In this document: positions 18,004-27,600 of the stretch, piece after piece
How the letters are laid out: the number at the start of each line of letters is the position of its first letter
How positions within the stretch are numbered: position 1 is the stretch's first letter
From: JAEINY01 sp942490535
GTDB taxonomy: Bacteria > Bacteroidota > Bacteroidia > Bacteroidales > Marinilabiliaceae
Length of the DNA stretch: 64,000 bases
Assembly (NCBI GenBank): GCA_942490535.1
Contig: CALNXQ010000004.1
Span: 558,001 to 622,000, forward strand
Reading direction: 5' to 3'
Notes under the pieces: model-generated
Told to the model about the DNA's origin: nothing
Databases searched by the model: none
What the model saw: the letters and a program-made list of their open reading frames with translations, nothing else
Position numbers and translations under genes: made by a program

Positions 18004-18972
18004 CTATTTTTGGTAATTATATGCTGCTTTTCGCAACCGGTCCATGATTGCCCGCCCTATACCTTTCTCTTCCACCGGCTGAATGTAAATTTCACGCACC
18101 TGGTCATCATCTTCCATGGCATGGAGGGCTGCAAACAGATGAACAGCCATTTCATTTAAATCGCCCTTTTGCGACAGTGCCAGACTTTTCACTTCTGGAA
18201 AACGAGGCATATCCCGCGCATCATTCACAATGATGCCACTACCGGCAGGTAATGTGGCCGGAATCCCTTCCTTCAATACATAGAGTGGTTTCAAGGGTGA
18301 ATAATGACTTTTGATCATACCCGGTGCGGGTAAGCCTTCGGTATTCACTTTTACCTTTTCATCCACCACGTCAACCACATTGGAGATGGCCTCGCGTGTA
18401 ATCGCACCATGTCGCAGTATTTTCACCCCTGCCTCTGACACCGAAACAACCGTTGATTCCACACCAATGGTGGTGGCACCCCCATCGAGCACGTAATCAA
18501 TGGTTTTAAGTTGTTTTAACACATGTTCAGCCCTTGTAGGACTTAAGCAGCCAAAACGGTTCGCACTTGGAGCAGCAATTGCCTTACCCGATTCACGGAT
18601 TAATTGCAAGGCCATGGGATGTGAAGGCATGCGAACGGCAACCGTTGATAAGCCGGACGTAACCAAATCAGGTACCTGGGATTGTTTGTTATGGACAATG
18701 GTCAAAGGACCCGGCCAAAAAGCTTCGGCTAATTGATACACGCGTGCATCAATGGGTGCCAGAAACAGCTCATCCAGTTGATCAATGCCGGCAATGTGCA
18801 CGATGAGCGGATCGAAGGAGGGCCTTTCCTTGGCCTCAAAAACACGTGCTACAGTGGATGCATTAAAGGCATCAGCGCCTAATCCGTAAACGGTTTCAGT
18901 AGGGAAGGCAACTAATTTGCCTTCCCTGATGTATTGGGCCGCCAGGGCCATATCTTTTCCTGTACAAACCAT
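18004..18972 (-). CDS. L-threonylcarbamoyladenylate synthase (Sua5/YrdC family)
   Basis: The 322-residue protein makes threonylcarbamoyl-AMP from threonine, bicarbonate and ATP for tRNA t6A37 synthesis. The YrdC domain is seen in KLVAFPTETVYGLGADAF, RPSFDPLIVHI, FWPGPLTIV and APSANRFGCLSPTRAEHV. The extra C-terminal portion with PAPGMIKSHYSPLKPL is the linker/Sua5 domain, so this is the long Sua5 type rather than short YrdC. It begins 10 bp after the purE stop and is probably co-transcribed with purE. Confidence 0.93.
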   Translation of the reverse strand: MVCTGKDMALAAQYIREGKLVAFPTETVYGLGADAFNASTVARVFEAKERPSFDPLIVHIAGIDQLDELFLAPIDARVYQLAEAFWPGPLTIVHNKQSQVPDLVTSGLSTVAVRMPSHPMALQLIRESGKAIAAPSANRFGCLSPTRAEHVLKQLKTIDYVLDGGATTIGVESTVVSVSEAGVKILRHGAITREAISNVVDVVDEKVKVNTEGLPAPGMIKSHYSPLKPLYVLKEGIPATLPAGSGIIVNDARDMPRFPEVKSLALSQKGDLNEMAVHLFAALHAMEDDDQVREIYIQPVEEKGIGRAIMDRLRKAAYNYQK

Positions 18973-18982
18973 GAATGGGCTG

Positions 18983-19459
18983 TTATTTAGTATTGACCAG
19001 ATTTAAGTCGTCAGCCATCAGTGTTTGACGATTGGTTTCCTGCGCTTCTTTAATTTTATCAAAAACAGCAGGGTTCGCCATGCCAATGATTTTAGCAGCG
19101 GCCAGGGCTGCATTTTCTGGATCTAACACCACTAAAGGAGCCACCCCTGAAGGCATGCGCAGACTGGAATACAAATCAGCACCGGCAAATTTGTCGCCAT
19201 AAGGTGGACAGGCAATCACGGGACAATGCGTTTGCGCATCGGCAAATGCACTTAAAGCGTTGCTACGTCCTGCTACTGTAATGAAAACAGGATTTCCCTT
19301 CTCTGCTTCTTTAATCACTTCTAAACAAGCCAACGGCACTTTGTGAGCGGACGCAATGCGCATCTCAACTGCAACTCCGAATGACTCCACCGAACGGGCA
19401 ATGCGACCAGACCACTCCAGGTCCGCTTTTGAGCCCATGATAATGACTACTTTACTCAT
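18983..19459 (-). CDS. purE: Phosphoribosylaminoimidazole carboxylase, class II PurE
   Basis: The 158-residue PurE fold starts MSKVVIIMGSKADLEW and continues with RIASAHKVP. The active-site loop reads TVAGRSNALS, which is the class II (direct AIR carboxylase) form, rather than the AGGAAHLPGM of class I N5-CAIR mutases. A class II enzyme takes CO2 directly and needs no PurK, and none is seen here. It is followed by the Sua5-type gene after 10 bp. Confidence 0.88.
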   Translation of the reverse strand: MSKVVIIMGSKADLEWSGRIARSVESFGVAVEMRIASAHKVPLACLEVIKEAEKGNPVFITVAGRSNALSAFADAQTHCPVIACPPYGDKFAGADLYSSLRMPSGVAPLVVLDPENAALAAAKIIGMANPAVFDKIKEAQETNRQTLMADDLNLVNTK

Positions 19460-19613
19460 AATTCAAAAGATATTTTAATCTAACAGGTAACTATTATTTG
19501 CTATTGTTGTTCATTCACTTTGAAAACAAATCAGTAAAAAGTACGGTAACTCAGGATCCTTGATACATCTATGAATTACCTGTACTTTTCTTCCTACCGT
19601 TTTCTATTTTATA

Positions 19614-21512
19614 TTAATAAGGATGTTTGATTTGAATCAATTCTGCGTATTCCTCCACGCTGGCGTCATTCAAACAAGCCTCAATAATTTTTTTCCCTAG
19701 TGGTGATAGGTCTGGCTTGTTGAATTTCTGCACTTCGCGCTTGAAGAATTCACTTAATTGACGGTGCCCTTCATCATAGCCTTTCTCACCTACTTCAGGC
19801 TGAACATATGTTTTAAGGAAGCGCGATGGTATTTTTGCGCCTTCAATGGTCAGATAGTTCATTTCATACCCCAAGAGTGCAGAACGGGCCGGTTGGTATT
19901 GATCTTCGCGCAAATGTGCGTTCCCCCGACGTGTTAAGTACTCACGCATTAATAACTGAGGTTTAAAACCAACTTTCCAGGCACCGATGTGTTGGTTGGG
20001 TGCCAATACATATTTTACCTTTGGCGTGTTAATGATCTGCTCCAACAGCAAGTTGGCATGATGAACCATCTCACCAGCGGCAAACGGCCAATAAGAACCA
20101 ACTCCTTCCGATTCCATGCCACCTGAACTGACAATGCTTGGATTGGCGTGTCCACGTGGTGAAACCAGACGCCATAACCAGGCCAATGCTGGTGGCAACA
20201 CATGGAATAATCCAATGATTCCGTAGGATGGTGCATCCGGCGTAAAAGGCGGGGTACGCACTCCAAAACTACGCACATCAACAGATACCGGTTTGTCTTT
20301 GACACCTTTCACAATATCACGCGGTAATACTACCCTTGGATTGGGACATTTTTTACCCGGTGCATCTTCAATGTGATCCCATACCATGGCTGTGGATCCC
20401 GGTACGGTCTTAATGTTCAGAAATAACAATGGGCGGTCCGGATGAATGGTGGCCTTCTCCAGGAATGGATCATCCCCATATTGATTGATGGAGTCGGTGC
20501 GGATAAACCAGGCATTCTCGGCATCCAACACGCGTAGACGGCCATTTTTCTTTTGAATGGACGGGTGACACAGCGCCATATCATCCGTCACCGGATTAAA
20601 TGAGCAAAATCGCGGTATATTGATGAAGCGCTGTTCGCCGGTTTCCAGATTCTCCCCAATCAGGATCCGCCCGTCTTCTTCCCGAACAATGTGTTGTAAC
20701 ATTTCACTTTTTCCACCACCGCTAGCTCCTTCATGCATAAACGTGGTGGTATTATCATAGGGACTAACGACCTGGACGGTACTACAGTGAGCAGTTATCC
20801 AACCTTCTTTTTCGCCTTGTGACAACAAAACACTGTAAAGTCCCTTTTTCGCGCTTGGTCCAGGGTACAAATTATAGGAGAACAGCTCATGCATGCCTTC
20901 TATACGGTTGTGAACCACTACTTGCTTCGCATCAAAATGGGTGTGTCTGAATGGAGGAGCCACATAAATTACAGAGCTCACGTCAAAGCCTTCCGGCATA
21001 TCATCCAGAGATACCATTTGCTGTAACATGCCCAATCCCATCGCAAAAAAGGCCGCATTGGAGGGAACGATGGCTATTCCACCAGCACCAATCCCTTTGT
21101 TTCCGGCAAAGAAGAAGAACACGCCCAACTCTTGAGATTTTAACCACTCAAAGGTTTCATTTCTCAATACATCGAATTCATATCCAAAACGATCTGAGAA
21201 ACGCACTTTATCCGTTGGCAGTTGATCAGCGATTACCATGGTTTCCGGATCGCGACGACGCATGTAGGCATCCTCGTAATTGGCCGAGATCCCGTTTTTC
21301 ACGCGATGTACCGTCACTTCCCGATAGACACCTTTACCAGCTACATCATATTCTACATGAAACTCCATGTTATCCGTTCCATTAGTTGCTGCAGCAGCCA
21401 GCTCCTCCACTGTGTTGAATACCGTCACACCTTTACTCTGAGTTAAGATTTGCTCCAACTCAGCGGGTAATTTAACCCTTTGTGCCTTGCATTTTGCGAA
21501 AAGATTGTTCAT
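19614..21512 (-). CDS. DUF4914 family P-loop protein (PEPCK-like)
   Basis: The product is a large protein of about 632 residues. It contains a phosphate-binding loop GASGGGKSEML and a following IGENLETGEQ region, like the kinase core of phosphoenolpyruvate carboxykinases. The remainder (PSIVSSGGMESEGVGSYWPFAAGEMV, APNQHIGAWKVGFKP) fits the DUF4914 family. No experimental function is known to me. The frame stays open to an ATG at 21626, but that codon overlaps the first bases after a TAnnTTTG promoter at 21629-21636. I therefore take the internal ATG at 21512 (MNNLFAKCKAQRVKLP), with a leader of about 110 bases. Confidence 0.8.
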   Translation of the reverse strand: MNNLFAKCKAQRVKLPAELEQILTQSKGVTVFNTVEELAAAATNGTDNMEFHVEYDVAGKGVYREVTVHRVKNGISANYEDAYMRRRDPETMVIADQLPTDKVRFSDRFGYEFDVLRNETFEWLKSQELGVFFFFAGNKGIGAGGIAIVPSNAAFFAMGLGMLQQMVSLDDMPEGFDVSSVIYVAPPFRHTHFDAKQVVVHNRIEGMHELFSYNLYPGPSAKKGLYSVLLSQGEKEGWITAHCSTVQVVSPYDNTTTFMHEGASGGGKSEMLQHIVREEDGRILIGENLETGEQRFINIPRFCSFNPVTDDMALCHPSIQKKNGRLRVLDAENAWFIRTDSINQYGDDPFLEKATIHPDRPLLFLNIKTVPGSTAMVWDHIEDAPGKKCPNPRVVLPRDIVKGVKDKPVSVDVRSFGVRTPPFTPDAPSYGIIGLFHVLPPALAWLWRLVSPRGHANPSIVSSGGMESEGVGSYWPFAAGEMVHHANLLLEQIINTPKVKYVLAPNQHIGAWKVGFKPQLLMREYLTRRGNAHLREDQYQPARSALLGYEMNYLTIEGAKIPSRFLKTYVQPEVGEKGYDEGHRQLSEFFKREVQKFNKPDLSPLGKKIIEACLNDASVEEYAELIQIKHPY

Positions 21513-21628
21513 TAAGCTGTATTTAATTGTTTTTATCCCCTTTAATTTTGCATCATGATTCCAAATACTTTTGAGATCAACTGCAAAAGATTGTTTCTCA
21601 ACCGGTCTCTCTCCTGGATCATGCACTG

Positions 21629-21636
21629 CAAAGATA
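21629..21636 (-). promoter_or_regulatory. -7 element upstream of the DUF4914 gene
   Basis: The minus strand reads TATCTTTG, a full match to TAnnTTTG. The -33 element is weak. The site fixes the DUF4914 start downstream of it. Confidence 0.5.
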
Positions 21637-21639
21637 TTA

Positions 21640-22080
21640 AGTATTTCTTAATTTATTAAATCCAGCTTAATTTTAACTTTCATTAACGGCTTTTGAAGCT
21701 TCTTTATAAATCTGCTTTTAGAGGGCTATTAAATTGAATATACTTGAATAGCCTGCCTGCTGAAGGCTTTATAAAGAAATTAATCTTTAATAATACTAAG
21801 TCTGTTCGAATTTGTAAGCGTAAACATTACTTAATTTCAAGGAGTCAAAAAGCTATATAAAGGCTTGTAGGTCCTCCTCCGGATTCATAAAAATTAATTA
21901 AGAAGGTTACTCTTTCGTTCCTCCGGCACTCGATTGGTATAAGTCGGATACCACATCCAATATTACAAAGATCACCGTTGATGTGCTTATTTGGAACGCT
22001 TTGTAATGGCTATCAGTATACTTTTAGAAGTTAATACTCCTGAAGGTCTGCCCCGGCAGGCCTTTTGCCTTGCTTAAAGC
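21640..22080. other. Intergenic stretch without a gene
   Basis: No protein-like frame is seen on either strand. The stretch is AT-rich up to about 21,900 and then GC-balanced. It leads into the degenerate tandem repeat at 22,092. Confidence 0.4.
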
Positions 22081-22091
22081 ACTGCTTTGGG

Positions 22092-22290
22092 TGCAAAGGG
22101 GGGTAATGATACTGCAATGACTGCATTTTTCACTGCCAAACCTACTTCATTTCACTGCAAAGGGTACTGATGCGGGTGCAAAGACAGCTCATTGAGTTGC
22201 AAAGAATGGGTCATAGTGCTGCAAAGGGAGGTCATTTTGTGGCAATGAGGAGTCATTGGGCTGCACAGGAGGGTATTTGTGCGACAATGA
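22092..22290. repeat. Degenerate 21-22 bp tandem repeat, about nine units
   Basis: Units begin with TGCAAAG or a close variant (TGCAATG, TGCCAAA, TGGCAATG, TGCACAG) at about 22092, 22113, 22134, 22156, 22177, 22198, 22220, 22240, 22262 and 22280. The better-preserved ones continue GGGAGGTCATT. Spacing alternates 21 and 22 bp, so the array is not a coding repeat: the frame is not kept. It is close to two turns of DNA per unit. It lies directly beyond the mtnA terminator. Confidence 0.65.
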
Positions 22291-22303
22291 ATCAGAAAAC
22301 AGA

Positions 22304-22340
22304 AGCCGAAAGCTCTCAAAAACTTTCGGCCTATTTTTTA
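22304..22340. terminator. Bidirectional terminator after mtnA
   Basis: GCCGAAAG and CTTTCGGC form an 8-bp stem with a 12-base AT-rich loop, with a T-run on the plus side. It lies just past the mtnA stop at 22353. Confidence 0.8.
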
Positions 22341-22352
22341 TCTACTGTAAGT

Positions 22353-23393
22353 CTACTGATGCTTCCACAAATCCTCAGGCTTAATAATGCCCTTTTCCGT
22401 AATAATTCCCGCAATGTATTTCGCCGGTGTTACATCAAAAGCCGGATTTAAACCTGCTGAATCCGGTGAGGCCATGCGTATTTTGCGGATCACGCCGGCT
22501 TCATCAGGTCCTTCATGGTATAACAATTCCTCGTCTGAGCGCTCTTCAATGTTAAACACATCCCCTGAAGTACTCTCAAAATCAATGGTACTAAAGGGCG
22601 CAGCAATGTAAAAGGGAATGCCAAACTCCCTGGCCAGGATCGCTTTTTCAAGTGTTCCAATTTTGTTAGCAGTGTCGCCATTGGCTGCAATGCGGTCGGC
22701 ACCGGTAATTACAATGTCTATCTCCCCTTTTTGCATGTAGAAGGCGGCGGCATTATCGGCAATTATTTTGTGGCGAATGCCGGCCTGTTGCAATTCCCAG
22801 GCCGTTAAGCGGGCGCCTTGTCCACGCGGCCGGGTTTCATCTACAAACACAAAAGGATCTTTGCCGGCTTCATCGGCCTTGTAAATGGGTGAAAGGGCGG
22901 TTCCATAGTCGACAAATGCGAGCCAGCCTGCATTGCAATGGGTCAACACGCGGCATTTATCGGCAAGTAGTTCATTGCCAAACTCCCCTATCCTTTGGCT
23001 GTCTGATTCATCATCGGCGGCTACCTGAAAAGCCATCTCAATGGCTTTGGCAACAGATTCCTGCCCACTTTGATAAACTTTATTGGTGGCGTAAAACAGA
23101 TTGACGGCCGTTGGCCTTGTGGCTTCAATGGTTTTTCGAGCCGTGTCTACATAGTTTGCATCCCCAGAATCGACTGCCTCCACAAAGGCTTGAGCCATGG
23201 CAAAACCAGCTGTTGCACCAATAGCCCCGGCTCCCCTAACCAACATATTTTTAATGGCTTTTGCTGTATCAAGATGATGTTTTAGTTCAATAATCTCAAA
23301 GGAAAAAGGCAGCTTGGTTTGATCAATCATACACACGGTATTTCTGTCAGCGTCAAACCAGACTGTTTTATAATGCGTTCCGGAAACTTTCAT
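22353..23393 (-). CDS. mtnA: S-methyl-5-thioribose-1-phosphate isomerase
   Basis: The 346-residue protein belongs to the eIF2B-like isomerase family of the methionine salvage pathway. Catalytic Cys153 lies in LTHCNAGWLAF and Asp233 in ITGADRIAANGDTANKIGT. RGAGAIGATAG near residues 53-62 is the substrate loop. No other methionine-salvage gene is adjacent. A related ribose-1,5-bisphosphate isomerase activity exists in the superfamily, but the motif set and length fit MtnA best. Confidence 0.92.
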   Translation of the reverse strand: MKVSGTHYKTVWFDADRNTVCMIDQTKLPFSFEIIELKHHLDTAKAIKNMLVRGAGAIGATAGFAMAQAFVEAVDSGDANYVDTARKTIEATRPTAVNLFYATNKVYQSGQESVAKAIEMAFQVAADDESDSQRIGEFGNELLADKCRVLTHCNAGWLAFVDYGTALSPIYKADEAGKDPFVFVDETRPRGQGARLTAWELQQAGIRHKIIADNAAAFYMQKGEIDIVITGADRIAANGDTANKIGTLEKAILAREFGIPFYIAAPFSTIDFESTSGDVFNIEERSDEELLYHEGPDEAGVIRKIRMASPDSAGLNPAFDVTPAKYIAGIITEKGIIKPEDLWKHQ

Positions 23394-23497
23394 ATTACTT
23401 TTTTTAATATTTCTGTCACAAATTTAAAATGCCTCTTTACATTACCGAAGCCTTTTTGTAAATTAATTGAAATTTATAGATCCAAAACGCTTATATT

Positions 23498-24490
23498 ATG
23501 AGAAAAAGAGTAAAATATCTTGTATGGTTGATGACTGTTCTTCTTCTTGTAGGATGTCAACAGAAACCTAAAGTGGGGTTTCTCATGGATACATTAACCA
23601 TTGAAAGGTGGAAGAAAGATAAGGCGCTATTTGAGGAAAAAGTGCACGACCTGGGAGGTATCCCATTTGTTGAAGTGGCCGAGTCAGATGCAGACCTTCA
23701 ACTCAAACAAGCTCAAAAACTCATTGATGAAGGCATCGAAGTGTTAGTAATCATCCCTGTAGACCTGGAAAAAGCTGGTGAAATAGTACGCCTTGCGCAC
23801 CGCAATTACATTCCTGTTATTTCTTATGACCGGTTGATTAAAGATTGTATGCTCGATTATTATATTGCCACGGATAATATCAATATTGGCGAGTTGCAGG
23901 CCGATTACCTGACTAAGATTAAACCTCAGGGGAAATATGCGCTGATTGGTGGGGCCACCACCGATAACAACGCGTTCCTACTTCATTTGGGTTGGTTAAA
24001 TGTTCTTCAGCCCTTTATTGAGAGAGGTGACATTGAAATTGTGCTGGATGAGTTTTCGCGTTATTGGTTGCCCGATGAAGCCTATCAGATACTCACAGCC
24101 TACATGAAAAAAAATCCGGATATCGATGCCGTTATTTGTGGTAATGATGCACTGGCTTCGGGTGCTATCATGGCCTTAAAAGAATATAAAAAAGAAGGTT
24201 TAGTGTTGGTGGCTGGTCAGGATGCCGATATCCAGGCGGTACGAAACATTGTGTCCGGTGATCAGACCATTACCATCTACAAGCCTATTGAATCGCTGGC
24301 TTATGCAGCTGCCAATGCAGCTATAAAAATTGCCAATGGGGAAGCGCCTTCGAATATGAACATTACCGTCAATAATGGCAAACGTCTGGTACCGGCCATT
24401 TTGTTACAAGCTCAGGTAGTCAATCGTCAAAACATTAAAATGACTGTTATCTCAGAAGGGTATCTGGGTGAAAAGGAAATATACAATTAA
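23498..24490 (+). CDS. Sugar-binding lipoprotein, XylF/RbsB type
   Basis: The 330-residue periplasmic-binding-protein fold has a lipoprotein signal (LLLVGC, Cys at about residue 20). It is a type I binding protein: VGFLMDTLTIERWKKDK opens the first lobe, VLVIIPVD is the hinge strand, DAVICGNDALASGAIMAL is the second-lobe motif and AGQDADIQAVRNI follows. The overall pattern is closest to D-xylose-binding XylF. No ABC permease or ATPase gene is next to it, so it is an orphan. It may feed a distant transporter or act as a sensor. Confidence 0.85.
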   Translation: MRKRVKYLVWLMTVLLLVGCQQKPKVGFLMDTLTIERWKKDKALFEEKVHDLGGIPFVEVAESDADLQLKQAQKLIDEGIEVLVIIPVDLEKAGEIVRLAHRNYIPVISYDRLIKDCMLDYYIATDNINIGELQADYLTKIKPQGKYALIGGATTDNNAFLLHLGWLNVLQPFIERGDIEIVLDEFSRYWLPDEAYQILTAYMKKNPDIDAVICGNDALASGAIMALKEYKKEGLVLVAGQDADIQAVRNIVSGDQTITIYKPIESLAYAAANAAIKIANGEAPSNMNITVNNGKRLVPAILLQAQVVNRQNIKMTVISEGYLGEKEIYN

Positions 24491-24592
24491 AAATATTGCA
24501 TCAGAGTCTTGAATGAAAAGGCCAGGTCATCTTACCAGTTGATGATTTGGCTTTTTTCATGACAGCCTTTTCATAATTGCGAATGGTTTCTC

Positions 24593-24600
24593 TATTTTTG
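24593..24600 (+). promoter_or_regulatory. -7 element of the helicase-nuclease gene
   Basis: TATTTTTG matches TAnnTTTG 15 bp upstream of the ATG at 24616. It rules out the in-frame ATG at 24577, which would lie upstream of the transcription start. Confidence 0.55.
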
Positions 24601-24615
24601 AGAAAAATCACAGGC

Positions 24616-27600
24616 ATGTCTCAACTTAAAATATACCGTGCTTCGGCCGGTTCCGGCAAAACCTATACTTTATCCGGCGAATTCATCAAGCTCTTATTTC
24701 AAGATCCCCAAAGCTATAAAGCCATATTAGCCGTCACCTTTACCAATAAGGCGACAGGGGAAATGAAAAACAGAATTTTAGAGAACCTGCATGCCTTAGC
24801 CATAGCCCCCAAGCCCGATTTTCTTGAGGAGTTGATGCAATGGACCGGAAAGAAGGAAACCGAGATTCGAAAGCTGGCAAAAGCGCTACTAATTAATATC
24901 CTCAACGACTTTTCCAAGTTTTCCATCAACACCATTGATAGTTTCTTTCAAAAAGTCATTCGGGCGTTTGCCTTCGAAGCTGGTCTACCCGCCGGTTTTA
25001 AGGTGGAATTAGATACGGATCGCGTGCTCAACCGGGCGGTTGATGATTTGATGCGGGAAATTGAACTGCGAGGGAATGAAGAATTAAAGGAATGGCTCAT
25101 CAAGCACACCCTATCCAAAATAGAGGAGGGGCGCGACTGGAACATTGTGAATGAATTAACCTCTCTAGGGCGCGAAGTGTTTAAAGAGGAGTTCCAAAGT
25201 TTACGCCCCGAAGTGTTGGAGAAGCTAAAGGATAAAAAACTGCTGGAGAAATACCGGCTTAAACTCTTTAAGATGGTGAATGAGTTTGAAGAAACCCTTC
25301 AAAGGGAAGCCCAACGGGGTCTGGAACTCATGCAGAAACACCATGTGTCCTGGGAAATACTGAAAGGAAAAAGCCGGTCTCCCCTTAAGAAGTTGGAGAA
25401 ACTTAAAAACATCCAGAAAAGTGCAGATATCCATGAAGTAATGGCACTAGCGGCATTGATTGATAATCCGGACGAATGTCTCCGCAAGGATTATACCGAA
25501 TCGGAAAAAGCAATGGTATTAACCTGCTACAGTGATGGCCTAAATGCCGTGTTAGTCAATCTGACAACCCTCTACACCAACGAGAAGACGAACTATTATA
25601 CGGCAAAATCAATCCTTGGAAATCTGAATGCGCTAGGAATTACCACTGACATTGCGCTTAAGGTAAGAGAGATTGCCTTAAAAGAAAACCTGTTTCTGTT
25701 GGCCGATGCCAACCGTTTGTTGTATCGCATCATCGATGAGAATGAAGCCCCTTTCATTTATGAGAAAATAGGAAGTCGCTATAATCATTATATGATTGAT
25801 GAGTTTCAGGATACGTCTAAACTTCAATGGGATAATTTCAGACCACTGATTTTAAATAGTATCAGTGAGAACAACACGGCATTATTGGTAGGTGATGTGA
25901 AACAATCCATTTACCGGTGGCGAAATTCCGATTGGAAACTACTGAGCGAGCAAGTCCATCGTGATTTCACTCTTTATGGAACTGACGACCGCACATTGGA
26001 TACCAACTGGCGCAGCTTCGAAAATGTAATCACCTTTAACAATGTGGTCTTTAAAGGAGCCGCCGCGGCGCTACAAACTGAATTTATCGGATCATCTGAA
26101 GCGAACAATCCGGCACAAGCCATTCCCGAAGGTCTCCGATCACGCATTGTAAATGCCTATAGTGATACCGTACAAAATGTGGCCGGTAAATCGTTGGGCA
26201 CCGGTGGATATGTGCATGTGGGATTGCTGGAAGGTGATAACAAGGCTGAATTTATGGCCAATGCAACGGCTGAAGCTGTTCTTCAGATCGAGAAATTGCT
26301 AGCCTCCGGCTATGCCTATCAGGACATATGCGTGTTGGTGCGGCGTAAATCGGAAGGCCAACAAATCACCGAGGCTTTATTATCCGGCATCTATTCATCA
26401 AACGGTCAAAAACATCCGGTTATTTCCAACGAGACATTGCTTCTGGGTAACTCCCCGGCAGTTAACCTGGTGTTACAACAAATCAAGTTCATTCAGGATC
26501 CGGAAAATGAAGTTCACAAAACCTATGTGAAATTGTATGCTCAGTTTTATGGCGATGCATCGTTATTCAATGCCTCTGTTTGCAACACTTCTCCCTTACT
26601 GGAAACGGATACCACAGATGCTTTTCAAAAATTAAAAGAGCAATTATTGGAGTTAAAAGGTCAACCGCTCTTTGAAATGACCGAAGCCTTGGTACGGGCC
26701 TTACCGGATGATTTATACTGCCATCAGTTTGTATTCATGCAAGGATTGCTGGATGCTGTTCGCGATTATTCCGCCAACCAGTCAGTAAATATGCATGATT
26801 TTATTGAATGGTGGGATGATAAAGGGCAAACCACATCTATATCCGTTCCGGAAGGGCAGAATGCCATTAATGTGATGACTATCCATAAATCGAAAGGACT
26901 GGAATTTAAAGCAGTGATCATTCCCTATTGCAATTGGCCATTGGATGAGAAAGGCCATACCAGTATGATATGGTGTCATCCGCAAACGGCTCCTTTTAAT
27001 GAGTTGGATCTGATCCCTGTCAATTACAGTCAACAATTGCTACATACCGCCTTTGTAGAAGACTATCTGAATGAACGCTTGCATCAGTTTGTGGATAATC
27101 TGAATCTGCTTTATGTGGCTTTTACAAGGGCCCGTGAAAGCCTCGTTGTATTAGGTGAAACACCAGCTAAAAGCGGCCATCTCAAAAATGTATCTCATCT
27201 GTTATTTCAATTATTGAGTCAGATATACAAATACCTGCCAGAGAGTGAAAAACACCGTACTGATGAGTTAGCCGATGGCTGGAATAATGATGAACTCAGT
27301 TACACCTTTGGGGAGGTGGTGCCATCTACATCTGAAAATGATAATTCAGGTCCCTCCCACGACATTACTTTTTTCAGAACGACTGATCCGGGAGAACGCG
27401 TGAAGATTCATCCCGAAAGTGAAGCCATGCGCTCACCTGAGGCACTGAAGCACATCAAACATGGTAAGTTAATGCACCATTTGTTTGAATTGATAAAATA
27501 TGCAGATGATGTGGATTCGGCCATTAATCAATTGGTTTTAAATGGTCAATTAAAAACGAAAGAAAAAGACGAAGTCGCTGCATTTGTGAATCAAATCATT

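Noticed and set aside
21513..21626. Longer start of the DUF4914 protein
   Set aside because: The ATG at 21626 lies within a few bases of the predicted transcription start.
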